64,000 nucleotides of DNA from Micrasema longulum (lineage: Eukaryota > Arthropoda > Insecta > Trichoptera > Brachycentridae): the NCBI GenBank assembly GCA_022494885.1, contig JAGVSM010002703.1, positions 310,001 to 374,000 of the forward strand, written 5' to 3'. Numbering within the stretch: position 1 is the stretch's first letter; each line of letters opens with the position of its first letter. Both the position numbers and the translations under genes were made by a program. Positions 45,501 to 55,539 of this stretch are shown here, piece after piece. The notes under the pieces are model-generated. The model ran no database searches and was not told the origin of the DNA. It saw nothing but the letters and a program-made list of their open reading frames with translations.

Positions 45501-45852
45501 GACCGGAGACTCCAAGAGCCAGCACGAGTCTAGGGACGGAGATGTCGTCCATGGATCTTATTCCCTGATCGACGCTGACGGTTACAAGAGGACTGTTGAG
45601 TATACCGCTGATCCTCATAACGGATTCAACGCTGTCGTCAACCGTGAACCCCTGGGACACGCCGTGAAGGTTGCCGCCCCTGTGGCCTACGCCGCCCCCG
45701 TCGCTAAGTATGCCGCCCCTCTGGCCTACGCCGCCCCCGTCGCCAAGTACGCTGCCCCTCTGGCCTACGCCGCGCCCGTGGCTAAGTACGCCGACCCCCT
45801 GGCCTACGCCGCCGCCCCTGTCGCCCACGCTTACCCCGCCTACCACCACTAA
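39582..45852 (+). CDS. Cuticle protein gene 3, RR-2 class (two coding exons, 5.6-kb intron)
   Basis: Predicted secreted chitin-binding cuticle protein of 209 residues. Exon 1 is 39582-39593 (M-A-F-K, donor GTACG), identical in coding sequence to exon 1 of cuticle gene 1. Exon 2 is 45235-45852 after a polypyrimidine stretch and CAG at 45232-45234. The phase-0 intron is 5,641 bp. The signal peptide is residues 1-17 ([13 protein letters not shown] core). A segment richer in tyrosine and histidine ([19 protein letters not shown]) precedes the RR-2 domain at about residues 77-142 ([19 protein letters not shown] .. [13 protein letters not shown]). [13 protein letters not shown] repeats follow, and the protein ends AYPAYHH. 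The poly(A) signal AATAAA is at 45956-45961. Exon pairing over this distance is inferred from the shared architecture, since I saw no closer M-x-F-K exon. The intron is full of LINE and other repeat fragments. Confidence 0.82.
40370..40710 (+). mobile_element. LINE 3' remnant in the intron of cuticle gene 3
   Basis: A 57-codon frame (about 40376-40555) reads [38 protein letters not shown] and [20 protein letters not shown], then TAG. This is the end of a jockey/CR1-like ORF2 ('iP..r.rn...f......Y....p......N'). It is followed by a 3' UTR and an AAATAAATAAAT tail at about 40680-40700. Same strand as the gene. Confidence 0.7.
41385..41640 (+). repeat. Dispersed repeat C, copy 1 (in intron)
   Basis: Shares AATAGACT.TTAAACTAAG, TTTTGTATTT..GA, CGTGTGACGT, CTCTC..ATCATAGGTT-like and GTGACGT..TCAAAGTAGT blocks with copies at 47.75 and 59.04 kb. 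The most diverged of the three. Confidence 0.6.
41660..41830 (-). mobile_element. tRNA-like SINE fragment, second type
   Basis: Minus strand: GAGTGATAGTGGCGCTACAT, AGTGGTAGAAGTGACGCTTG, ACTCACGCACGGAAAG, then TTTCCGGTTTGATTCCCGAT. It has tRNA-like box A and box B spacing. The body differs from the main SINE family. Confidence 0.45.
42655..42835 (+). mobile_element. LINE C-terminal fragment
   Basis: Reads [20 protein letters not shown] then [19 protein letters not shown]. The SGSRRPGRP block matches the LINE at 25.7 kb. It ends at a GATGATGATGATT tail at 42834. Confidence 0.6.
42965..43400 (+). mobile_element. LINE RT C-terminal remnant, YADD family
   Basis: Frames read [30 protein letters not shown], then [16 protein letters not shown] and [17 protein letters not shown]. 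Collinear with the better copy at 51.6-52.0 kb (AKLAVHNGVLVPTLMYG, DESRLNAVE, NVEIREVCKAETCIID). Stops and frameshifts throughout. Confidence 0.75.
43510..43810 (+). repeat. Repeat family T, longest single copy
   Basis: Runs from TTTTACTTCACAAAAGTCAA and CAGATGGAAGAGTTGAGGA, through AAACATAGGCAGAATGGTGA, GTGTGTAAAGTGGCCACTTA and GACAGGTCATAAGCCCTGTA, then CTCTCTGTTGCAACAAATTT, to CCCTAGGGAGAAAATCCAGC and TACTCAAAACATTGTAGAAA. The minus strand is open from 43794 to 43555. This copy best shows the full unit (about 300 bp). Confidence 0.75.
43815..44495. other. Intronic AT-rich sequence of cuticle gene 3
   Basis: 44335-44375 has a weak tRNA-like box B in minus orientation (GGGTTCGATTTC). 44120-44175 read on the minus strand (GGTTTCAAAGCTATACAAGC) matches 58740-58765. 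Otherwise nothing recognised. Confidence 0.4.
44500..44615 (-). repeat. Dispersed repeat H, copy 2
   Basis: Inverse of 38735-38870; about 85 percent similar by eye over 60-70 nt. It lies in the intron about 650 nt before exon 2. Confidence 0.6.
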
Positions 45853-45964
45853 AAACCTTGACATTTATCGCCAAAACGTTTATCATTCGATGATTATTCT
45901 ATTAATTTGAATACACATTGAATGTCCTTTTTGGGAAAATCTAGTTTTAAGTGTAAATAAATTA

Positions 45965-46505
45965 AGATATTTATATAAATATTGCTGTTTTATTTATTTT
46001 TTATAATTAAGGATATCTACATACAAAAAAGTACCTATAAAATTACCGATTTTACAAACTGGACTATTTAAACGCGGATAATTTTATTTTACGCAGGAAT
46101 TCCAAATAAAAACATAATTTTATTTAATTGCAAAAATATTGATAGAAAATATGCAAAAATCGATGAATCAGAGTGGAAGTTAGAATTGAGTTAGTTTCGT
46201 ATTATGATTCTTTAATTTGGATTTGAATAAAAATTTCTAAATGTTTTATTTTGGAAGGTAGATTACAACAATTCTTTTTTTCCAAAAAAAAAATACAAAT
46301 GTTGTGCTGTACTAGTGTTGCACCTTTGCACGCTTTAACCGAAGGCATTTTTTTTTCTAAAATTTGAAAAAATATATATTTTTGTCTTTAAAAATTGTAC
46401 ATGGATATCTTTAAAAAAACATTTTACTGTTTTTACACAAAATTCTTTGAATACTAAATAATATGGATACGTTCTTCGTTTTTTAGTTATTTATTTATTT
46501 GCATA
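45965..46505. other. AT-rich intergenic, nothing recognised
   Basis: Downstream flank of cuticle gene 3, without recognised features. Confidence 0.45.
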
Positions 46506-46509
46506 TACG

Positions 46510-46970
46510 CCCAAAGGGCGCGGTCAGACTTTTCTTCATACAACCGTATTCCCGTATTTTTTCCCTGGATTATGGACTAGACCAGTGTTTTTTTTACACA
46601 CTATAGGTATTCACCATTGGCGTGTCCGTATAGGTTTGTTTTTTTAAATACAAAATGTTTATTATGGGAACTAGAACCATCCAAAATCCCGTATAAATGC
46701 CCAGTTTTTTCTGCTGTCTTCGGACGCACGGTATACAAATATGATGTAGCAATTACAGAAATTTTTATTCTGATGTTTTGTCTAAAAAAATAACAAAATC
46801 GGTTCAGTTTTGAGGTGCGGAAAACGGGACAACGAAACGGCATAAAAGGTCCGATATGCAGTATGCAGTTGTATTTTTCGCACAGTATCGGGGAGTCATC
46901 TGCAAAACAGTGACATATAAACTCCCTGTCACCGCATATCCTCACAATTTATGTAATCCAAAACACAAAA
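46510..46970 (+). repeat. Dispersed repeat E, copy 2
   Basis: Pairs with 22745-23115. Just upstream, 46509-46521 has a CGCCCAAAGGGCG palindrome like those at LINE 3' ends. Confidence 0.6.
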
Positions 46971-47024
46971 ATCAAACTTTTGACTGTGTTCATTTAACTA
47001 TATATATATATATACAAATAATAT

Positions 47025-47545
47025 ATTCACTAGATCCTCAACACAAATACAACTTAAACAAATACAAAATAAAACCACTTTCGTACAAAGAGATTTTTAG
47101 TAGTATTCAATCAAAATCTATGACCTACTTTCACTATTTATTAAAACAATTCGTAACGAGAAAATGTTTAAAAAGGCATTTAAAAACGGATAGTAGAGCT
47201 AGGTAGAAGTAAAATGGATTGTTTCGTTCGCCCAAACCAATATTGAATCAACTGCTCCACAAGTGTAAAGCTTATGTTAGATTTTTGTTATATTCATTGT
47301 GCGTTTTGTAATATAAATAATATAGATGTACATATATACCTAGTTTTTAAAACAGTCTGAATATTTTGTAATTATCTCTGTTTATCAGTTAGTCTTCTTT
47401 GTTTATTCTCAAATGTAAAAACATTTCAAAAAAGTATATTGTTAAGTGTCCTCGGCACGTGTAACCCCAGTGACGTCACATTATGTTTATTATTGTTTAT
47501 AGTTTGTAAGAGTAAAATATGAATAAATAAATAAATATTTAAATA
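47025..47545 (+). mobile_element. LINE 3' remnant (GTGTCCTCGGCAC type)
   Basis: A frame to 47204 reads SLDPQHKYNLNKYKIKPLSY, IFSSIQSKSMTYFHYLLKQF and VTRKCLKRHLKT. It has the basic, leucine-rich style of a LINE ORF2 end but no decisive motif. The sequence continues to a 3' end, GTGTCCTCGGCACGTGTAAC, CCCAGTGACGTCAC and an AAAT tail at 47520-47540, shared with 17880-17976 (minus). Confidence 0.5.
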
Positions 47546-47749
47546 CATAAAACATGAAGTAAACTTTTTATCTTTCCTTTAAAAGCACTTTCTTTTTTTT
47601 CTTTTCTTCCTCTTTTTTAAAAACTGCTATTTTCTTTTATTTACCTTTCTTTTATGAAGGTAAATATTTATATTTTTTACAGATGTAATATTTATTTTTT
47701 ATATGTAAATACTGTTTACAATGAGGAAGTTGGGTGGTTTTTTAAATTT

Positions 47750-48150
47750 TTTTTTATTTGTTAATAGACTGTTAAACTAAGTAAAAATTTATTTAAAAAA
47801 AAAATTATATATCCTATTATCGGCGCTAGGATTTTTCAAAGTTTTGTATTTCTGAAATAACTCCGCGTGTAACGTCAGAGGTTCATTTCCGCTTATTCTC
47901 ATTCAATTCTTGCCATTGGTAGAAGCGACAAGCATACCGGAAATCTTCCGTAGCTCTCAGATCATAGGTTGATTCTCATGAACCAGTGACGTCATTTAAA
48001 GTAGTGCGTTTTTATCAAAATATTTTTTATAATTTTTTCTGTACATTTTCAAAAAACTTTGCCGTTGCAATTTAATGCTCTAATTTTTACCCCGCGTAAG
48101 AAAAAAAAATTGTATCCAATTTCCCGTAGGGCTGAAGTTCCTGATTGTAT
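47750..48150 (+). repeat. Dispersed repeat C, copy 2
   Basis: Near-collinear with 59040-59465: GAAATAACTCCGCGTGT, AACGTCAGAGGTT, CATTGGT..AAGC, CCGGA.ATCCTTC-like, AACCAGTGACGTCA, AAAGTAGTGCGTTTT, AATTTAATGCTCTAATTTTT and TTTCCCGTA.GGCTGAAG. Non-coding. Confidence 0.75.
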
Positions 48151-48508
48151 ACATTTCTCGATGTTTTTGTTCTTTTTATAATATTGTGTTATTTTATGTT
48201 GTATTTTTTTTCACTGGTTTTATTGTAATTATGTAAATGCTTCGTGGAACATTAAATAATTAAATAAATACAAATATAGCAATAGCAAAGCATCGCCGGA
48301 TTCAGCTCGTATACATTTGGCTGAAGTTCCTGATTGTATACATTTCTCGATGTTTTTGTTCTTTTTATAATATTGTGTTATTTTATGTTGTATTTTTTTT
48401 CACTGGTTTTATTGTAATTATGTAAATGGTTCGTGGAACATTAAATAATTAAATAAATACAAATATAGCAATAGCAAAGCATCGCCGGATTCAGCTCGTA
48501 TATTATAA
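48131..48508 (+). repeat. Recent tandem duplication, 189-bp unit
   Basis: 48131-48319 and 48320-48508 are essentially identical; the one difference I saw is ATGCTTCGTGG against ATGGTTCGTGG. Each unit begins GCTGAAGTTCCTGATTGTAT and ends with GGATTCAGCTCGTATA. Each contains a LINE-like tail (TTCGTGGAACATTAAATAAT, then TAAATAAAT). Confidence 0.92.
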
Positions 48509-48509
48509 A

Positions 48510-48875
48510 TAAAATACTTTGTTTTATATAGCACACAGGAGTTTAATATTAGTTAGAACTTAACAAGTTTCAGGTATTCCTAGTTACCCATCATCAAGTG
48601 TAAATATCTAAACTCATGTGTGGTATATATTATATACAGTGTTTTATTTATAATATATTTAAAATTTTATTCCACAAAGTAAATGCAGAAAAAAAATAGG
48701 TTTATTATATTGTTAATCAATATTTCAATCGTGGCATTGTCTTATTTGGAATATGTGAGTACTTAGTCAAAGCGCCAAGACCAGATATAAATGTACAAAA
48801 TTTTCAGTATAAATAGTATTATACGTACCAAGACTTTCATATGCCAAAATTTAGTGTAGTTTGTAAGTCCCAAAA
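48510..48875. other. AT-rich intergenic, nothing recognised
   Basis: No features seen. Confidence 0.4.
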
Positions 48876-48879
48876 CCCC

Positions 48880-49120
48880 CAGGCAATAAAATAATGTTGG
48901 AGAGAAATTTGACTGTTTTTTTATTCGATATTCCTAAAAAAGGTTTCAACTCTTTTACTACACAAAAATTAACTAATGGAAAACCTGAAAAAACGTAAGC
49001 AAGTACTCTACACAGAATGGTGAATATCAGACAGTGTTTAAAGGGATCACTAAAACCAGTCATAACCCCTGTAAATCATAAGACAAAATTCGTTTCTCAA
49101 AAACGTTTCCTCTCTCTGTT
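48880..49120 (+). repeat. Repeat family T, diverged copy
   Basis: CAACTCTTTTACTACACAAA, CACAGAATGGTGAATATCAG, AACCCCTGTAAATCATAAGA and TCCTCTCTCTGTTGCAATAT keep family T order, with a deletion around the GTGGCC block. Confidence 0.6.
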
Positions 49121-49249
49121 GCAATATTGCAAAAAAATAATTTAAATGACTTATTTACTATTGATTTTGTCGGTACGTAAAGATGTTGTATTTTACATTT
49201 TTGTAGAATAATATTTCATTATTACATTATTAATTGTTTGTTTGTTTGT

Positions 49250-49515
49250 TTGCCTCGTGGAGTTATGGTCAGCGCGTTTGTCTACCATGGAAGAGGTCGC
49301 GGGTTCGATTCGCGACATGGTTAACATGAAATATTTATTTTAAACGGTGTTGTCACACTAGAATATTCCGCAGTCCCTGGACTGGCACCTTAGGCGTAAG
49401 ACTGACCATCTTACCTTCATGTAACAAAAATTATCAAGATTCACTGTTATTGAGTACCAATGCAGTGCCCTATGCACCATTTGGTGCGGAAAAGGAAGTA
49501 TGATGACGATGAATT
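49250..49515 (+). mobile_element. tRNA-derived SINE, near full length
   Basis: Head CTCGTGGAGTTATGGTCAGC, box B GGTTCGATTCG, then the shared body (GAAATATTTATTTTAAACGG, CACACTAGAATATTCCG, TCCCTGGACTGGCACC, TTACCTTCATGTAAC, GCAGTGCCCTATGCACC) and a GTATGATGACGATGAA tail. It sits after a TTTG microsatellite. Confidence 0.85.
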
Positions 49516-49519
49516 GCTT

Positions 49520-50475
49520 AAATAAACATTTATTTATTAGCAGGAAATTCATCATCGTCGCCGTCATTTTCCCATTCGTACACGGGACTGCCCTAGTTTT
49601 CTAATTTCAACGTTTCTTAATCATTTGGTACAGGAAAGCGGTCTTACGCTTCATATCCAATATAAGGTAAAAGAAATGCTACAATGGTAAGCCATATATC
49701 AAGCAATTATTTCTCGTTTATAGTAAACCACGAGACAGGCTAATCTCTAATCGATTTCCTTTTTAGTATTGTTACCCAAATGTAGGCATCACACCTCACA
49801 CACAGAATTGTATTATTTGTCTGCCAGGACATGGAATATATACAAAACATTATTTTTGAAAATACTTCAACATCTAAGCCAATATTTTAAAGACATGTAA
49901 GCAAATGATAAAAGAAGAATACTTTATTTGTTTTATTTCATTTATTCCGGATATCAACTGTAATATAGGTTAAATAAATATAATAAACAGAACATACAAA
50001 GAACAAAACCGAGGACAGATTTCCACAGAATAACATAAAATAAACATAAATCGGTTTCTTAGTATATGTAAATATGTATTAGAGATTGGTTGTAAAGTAG
50101 AGGTAGTAAAACATTTTTTAAACTGTTATTTAAAACATATATTCATCAGAAATAGCTGAAACAGTTTCACATAAAAAAACGGTTACTTGGTTAAAAAGCA
50201 ACATTAAAAGTTATTTATCAGAAATAGCTGCAACAGCCCCAAGAAAATGAAACTGTTAATGTAAAGAAAAAATAGTGAGGATATTAAATGAAACTGTTTC
50301 GAAAAATAACAGATTTTAAAGGTGCGCAGGTAAAATCGTGACTACCTCCACCCCTACGAATTAAACACTCCCCCTTGCATTAAAATGAAAAATTATGAAA
50401 CTATTACTTAAATAACAGTTACTTTTACCTGATTTTTGCCCTCGCTGCTCTAAACTTGTATTTGGAAATAGTTTG
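49520..50475. other. Intergenic, nothing assigned
   Basis: Includes an imperfect internal repeat (CAGAAATAGCTGAAACAGTT at about 50147, CAGAAATAGCTGCAACAG at about 50219). No coding frame recognised. Confidence 0.4.
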
Positions 50476-50479
50476 ATAA

Positions 50480-51185
50480 ACCGAAATGCCCATCTCTATT
50501 GTGAGGGTGAAAGTGTTTGTGATATTAATTTGGGTACCTGGACACTCATACATCGACAATAACGAGGCAGCTGATGAACTGGCAAGGCTGGGAGTTAAGA
50601 CAGCCCTAATGGGCCCTGAACCCTTCTGTGGGTTGCCTAAATGTGCTCCTCGTTATGAGCTTAGGTCATGGGCCACGAAGCAGAGTGCAATGCTCTGGCG
50701 AAAAGTACCTGGTCAGCACCATGCGAAGGAACTGTTAAAAGGGTACTCGAAAAGATTTGCTTTTGACCTAATAAAGCTCAGCCGAATTCGAGTGAGGGTT
50801 ATCACTAGAGCCCGCCCAGGGCACTGCAGATTAAACAAACGCCTTGCTAGAATTAACCTTACGGAAATTTCTAGATGTAGGTTCTGCAGCTCAGATGAGG
50901 AAATACCTATAAAAATTATATGTTAATGTGATGCTTTACATCATAAAGGGAGCCTCATCCTCGGGGGACCACTGGTTAAACCTGAGGATGTTAAAGAGCT
51001 CACCCTTTACCCAAACGCACATTAATTTACAGATCTGGGCTGGGAGGTGGAGATTTAGCAAAATGTAAACTCCCGCCTTTCACACAGTAGCCAGGCTCTT
51101 TATAGACCTGGGCTTGGAGGGCGAGAATTATTCACGGGAACCCGTCACAATAGATCTTCACAGGTCACAGTTACGTCAGGATCTC
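50480..51185 (+). mobile_element. LINE remnant with RNase H C-terminus (R1/I-type)
   Basis: A 146-codon frame to 50926 reads VILIWVPGHSYIDNNEAADE then LARLGVKTAL: the end of an RNase H domain ('WvPGH.gi.gNE.AD.LAr'). It continues ITRARPGHCRLNKRL and CRFCSSDEE, the Cys-rich tail of RNase-H-bearing non-LTR elements. Past a stop it continues GPLVKPEDVKELTLYPN. The RT domain is missing. Its 3' end lies against the next LINE at about 51.2 kb. Confidence 0.8.
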
Positions 51186-51238
51186 GCATAGCACTGACCC
51201 CCACCACTAAGGATAAGAATAAGAGAGTGTTTGTGTGA

Positions 51239-52120
51239 GTGTGTAAGTGTGTGTTTATATATGTTTTAAAAGACAAAATGAGTGGTATAACTGTTAACTG
51301 CCATCTGTATGCGGATGATGCCGCGCTTCTTGTTAGCAGCAAAGAAGACCTTCAATTCTTGGTAACAAAAGTCTACGATGTATGCAAGAAAAGCGATTTG
51401 CTAATGAATTTCGATAAATTGATAGTGATGGTTTTTGAAAGGGACGAAAATATAATTAAATGTGAGATCAACGTGAACGGAGATATTCTGAACCAGGTAG
51501 AAGAATTCGTGTACCTGGGAAGTATGTTTACTAGGGACGGAAAGGCCGAGAAAGATATTGAAAGGAGGGTGAGTGCCGGGAACAGGGTGAACGGTGCACT
51601 AAAATCTACTTTGGCAAACAAATTTTTATCGCAGGAGGCTAAACTAGCAGTTCACAACGGAGTTCTAGTTCCAACTCTAATGTATGGGAGCGAAGTATGG
51701 AATTGGAAAAATAATGATGAAAGTAGGTTGAATGCTGTCGAAATACGATCCCTCAGGCGAATGTGTGGTAAAACGATGCATGATAGGTGCACAAATGTCG
51801 AGATCCGTGAAGTGTGTAAGGCTGAGACATGCATTATTGACAGAATCAAGAAAGGGGTGCTGCGTTGGTTTGGACATGTAGAGCGAATGGACAGCGAAAG
51901 AACGGCTAAAGGATCTACGATGCAAATGTTGATGGATGCAGAAAACGAGGAAGACCGAGAAAGACATGGCACGATCAAGTCCATCAAATACTTGAAGATG
52001 GACATGTCAAAAGTAGGAATAATCGGCGTGCGTGCATGAGAAGATGTATGAATGTAGAGGAAGCGAGGTCTGTATGCCAAGATAGAGTGTTATGGCGTTC
52101 TATTTTGTTGTTGTTGTTGT
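51239..52120 (+). mobile_element. LINE RT fragment, YADD family, largest open frame
   Basis: A 266-codon frame (51239-52039). YADD, the RT catalytic motif C, is at 51308-51319. Then come MVFERDENIIKCEINVNG, VEEFVYLGSMFTRDGKAE, DIERRVSAGNRVNGAL, AVHNGVLVPTLMYGSE, LRRMCGKTM and VLRWFGHVERMDSE. This is the C-terminal half of ORF2. The N-terminal endonuclease and RT motifs A/B are absent, so it is 5'-truncated, but the frame is remarkably open. Relatives: 42.97 and 53.06 kb. Two Asp of YADD are intact. Confidence 0.85.
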
Positions 52121-52124
52121 TGAA

Positions 52125-53055
52125 GACATTTTAATAACATTTCATTTCACGTAAAAATTCATGAAGAAAATTTTAAAAATTGTTTTGAAATATTTCAAGG
52201 CTTTCCATGTCTTTTATTTCATTGGGTGTCAAACTCTTGTACAATGGGTTTAAATATTGTGTTTATCCTCATTAGTAATCTTATCTTGTTTAGTTTCTGG
52301 TATACTTGGCAGTTTTATTTGTATTTGAAAATAATATTGTTTTTTTATTTAACGCCTGAATTATTTTATGAACATGAAAGGAAGTTATGAAAAATACACC
52401 ACAAAACCCGGACCAATTGAAGAAAAAAATCTTGCTTAGATTTTTTATTTCAACTGGCAGGGATTGAACGTTTCACAGATGATCATCTTCGAATAAACAT
52501 AAAAATGAGTTTAGGAACTTGGTTTGGGCGGTTTTGGCACTGTTTTACTCTAGTAAATATAGGTATTTGACACTGAAACTTCAGGTCTTCAGTCGTATTA
52601 ATACCGATCCCAGACATGTCGAGAGTAAGAGAGACGACATAATCTTTGTACGACTATTAATTTGGGTACTTATTCAGATTAAGATCCTTTGCCCAGTTAC
52701 AAATATTCAACTGGCAGGATGTGTCACTAAATATTACGTCTGCAGATATTGTCATTGTGCGTGAGATAAATCAGTGTAGTAACAATACAATAAATTTAAA
52801 TGCAAAGTGGATAGTATAACAAGTAGTGGGTCACTGGCATTACATACAGTTTGTTTTCTGCGAGTAAGTCCTGTTTATGTTTGATATCTTTACCTTTGTT
52901 TATCTTTTACAGGCCCGGCTGAATTAAATCATAATTATTTATTTTATTTATTCATTCAAAATTACACTCGTTTAAATATAAGTGAACTCATTAAGGCTTT
53001 TTAGGCTGTGCCCGTGTCAAGCCATAATAATTAACAATAAAAAAAATACGCAAAT
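52125..53055. other. Intergenic, nothing assigned
   Basis: A TTG microsatellite lies near 52105-52122. A frame at 52519-52764 has no recognisable motif. Confidence 0.4.
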
Positions 53056-53059
53056 ACAA

Positions 53060-53762
53060 AGAGGATGTATGGATCAAATATTTTCTCTGGGAAATATGAC
53101 AGAAAAGTTTCTGGCTAAACACCAGAAAGTTTTCTGCGCATTTGTCGATCTGCGAAAGGCATTTGATAGAGTTGACAGAGAGAAATTGTGGAAGGTTTTA
53201 TCGGAGTATGGAGTGAATGGTAACCATACAAGGGCTTTGCGTCACTGCATAAGGACAGCACAGCATGAGTGAAGGTGAATGGGTCATTCACATCGTGGTT
53301 TAACATTCCTAAAGGAGTCAAACAGTTATGTGTAATGTCACCATGGTCGTTCGACATATACATCGATAACTGTATGAAAGAACTGAAAGATTTATGAATG
53401 GGAGCAAAAATGAGTGGTATAACTGTTAACTGTCTTCTGTATGCGGATGATGCCGTGCTTCTTGCTGGCAGCAAAGAAGACCTGCAATTCTTGGTAACAA
53501 AAGTCTACGATGTATGCAAGAAAAGCGATTTGCTTATGAATGTTGATAAATCGAAAGTGATGGTTTTTGAAAGGGATGTAAATATAACTAAATGAGAGAT
53601 CAGCGTGAACGGATATATTCTGAATCGGGTAGAAGAATTGGTGTATCTGGGAAATATGTTTACTAGAAATGGAAAGACCGAGAAAGATATTGAAAGGAGG
53701 GTGAGTGCCGGGAACATAGTGAACTGTGCACTGGAAGCTTCTTTGCTTCTTGGTAGTGAAAT
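53060..53762 (+). mobile_element. LINE RT remnant, YADD family, second copy
   Basis: Keeps RT motif A (FVDLRKAFDRVDR, about 53141-53179), a motif B region (FTSWFNIPKGVKQ), and motif C YADD at 53440-53451 followed by the same residues as the 51.2-kb copy. Stops at about 53270, 53394 and 53593 break it. It extends further 5' than the other copy and is cut off at 53762. Confidence 0.85.
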
Positions 53763-53794
53763 AAAAAACAAAATAATAGTTTCATTGAAATTAA

Positions 53795-54919
53795 TAGAAA
53801 AAGAATATATAAATAAAATACGTTACCTCTGATACCGATTGTGGAGTTCTTCAGTCTAATTTGGTAAGGCTGTACAACTGGTGCCAGAAAAATGAACTTT
53901 ATTTAAATGTCGACAAGTGTTGTGTAATATCATTTACAAGAAGTAAAAAACCCATAATATTCGATTACAACATTAATAATATCAATCTGGGAAGAGTTAC
54001 ACAAATAAAGGATTTGGGATAGTTTTTGACGAAAAATTGACATTTATTCCTCACATTGATACCATCACTAATAAGGCAATGAAATGTCTTGGATATTTGC
54101 AGCGAACTGTAAAGGATTTTAATTCCATCACTACCCTCAAAGTGCTATTTACTGCCTTGGTTAGAAGTAATTTAGAATTCAATTCAACAATTTGGTCACC
54201 TTATTACAATGTTCATATTTTAAAGTTAGAAAGAGTACAACGTAAATTCCTTAGATTCATCAATTACAAACTTAATATACCCGCTGAAAATATTGATTAT
54301 GATAATTTATTATGTACACTAAATATGTCAACTCTATGTAAAAGAAGGATTATAAATGACTTATTAAATTTATATAAAATAGCGAATGGCGTATTGGACG
54401 TCCCGGAATTAACTAGTGTTATCAGCTTGAAAGTACCTCTTCGAAATACTCGGCAGCTAACGTTATTTTTTTAATCTCCTGGCAGTCACAATTATTATTA
54501 CAATTCACCAATACCTAGACTACACCGGCTAGGTAACGAGTATGGTGAAGTTGATATATTTTGTCTGTCTTTATATAAATATAGGTTAAGTATTCAAAAG
54601 GTTATAAATTAATTTATGTAAAATTTCTTAATATTTTTCTTTATTTACTATTTCTTTTTCTCATGTATCTCTTTAATAATGTATAAACTTATATGTATGT
54701 ATATGTATGCGTGTATGTTTTCATATGTAAATTTTTTAAATATTTTTCTATGTACCATATACCTATGTTGGTACATTTCCTGATTTTTACTTATTATTGT
54801 ATTTTTTAGCTTTTCTTATGTTATCTTTTATTTTAACCAAATTTACATACTTATGTTTCACTGCTGCACTTAAATGTAATTTCTAAAATATGTAAAAGCC
54901 CATTGGGCGTGTAAATCAA

Positions 54920-54978
<59 letters not shown>

Positions 54979-54980
54979 AC
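53795..54980 (+). mobile_element. LINE 3' remnant (CR1/jockey-like) with long AAAT tail
   Basis: From 53836: DCGVLQSNLVRLYNWCQKNE and LYLNVDKCCVISFTR (end of RT), GRVTQIKDLG, a frameshift near 54010, then FDEKLTFIPHIDTITNKAMK, GYLQRTVKDFN, LEFNSTIWSPYYNVHILKLE and RVQRKFLRFINYKLN. The 3' UTR ends with the perfect palindrome GCCCATTGGGC (54898-54908), and the tail is the AAAT array to 54979. Confidence 0.85.
54918..54979 (+). repeat. AAAT microsatellite (LINE tail)
   Basis: About fifteen AAAT units forming the 3' tail of the LINE. Confidence 0.95.
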
Positions 54981-55234
54981 ATAATTGAAATGATAATTGA
55001 GATATAGTTTTTATAAACTTACTCTACACTGAAGTAAGTAAGAAATAGGAGAAATACATAAAATGCCAAATAAGATTAAGTACTAAATTAAATAACACAA
55101 AAAAACATTATGAAAAAAATATCAAAATATATAAAAAGCAAATAAAAGTAAGTGTATGGAAGGAAAGCAGATTTGTCAATTTTTGCTAACTTCTAATATC
55201 GAATATTACTAAATGTAATTAAATATTTGTATAT

Positions 55235-55500
55235 AACCACTTACCGACTTTTCTATGTCTACCGGTTTCGAGACGTACCCGTCTCTTAGTCAGGACACCA
55301 ATTAAACCAACATGCAAAACCCACCATACACCTTCACCAAAATTGTTGCACAAAAATATAAAACCAACACGACATGCATTTTAATAAGCACATGTACTGA
55401 TTAGAACAAACATGCACAGATTAAATTTAAAAATATTATGTGTTGTTTAAAAAATAGTTGAAAAAAGGTAGAGAGGATAGAGGGAGCGGGTGAGCTTAAT
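55235..55500 (+). repeat. Dispersed repeat D, copy 1
   Basis: GACTTTTCTATGTCTACCGG, TTTCGAGACGTACCCGTC, ACAAAAATATAAAACCAACA and GGTAGAGAGGATAGAGGGAG match 60240-60490 in order. The TCTACCG.TTTCGA block recalls a shorter match at 58735 and 44150. Confidence 0.65.
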
Positions 55501-55539
55501 AGGTTTAGGGTGACCGTTGCAGTGGAACATCATATAAGG

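Noticed and set aside
45238..45864. 208-codon minus-strand frame opposite cuticle gene 3
   Set aside because: Codon-composition shadow of the cuticle exon; low complexity and no conserved motif.
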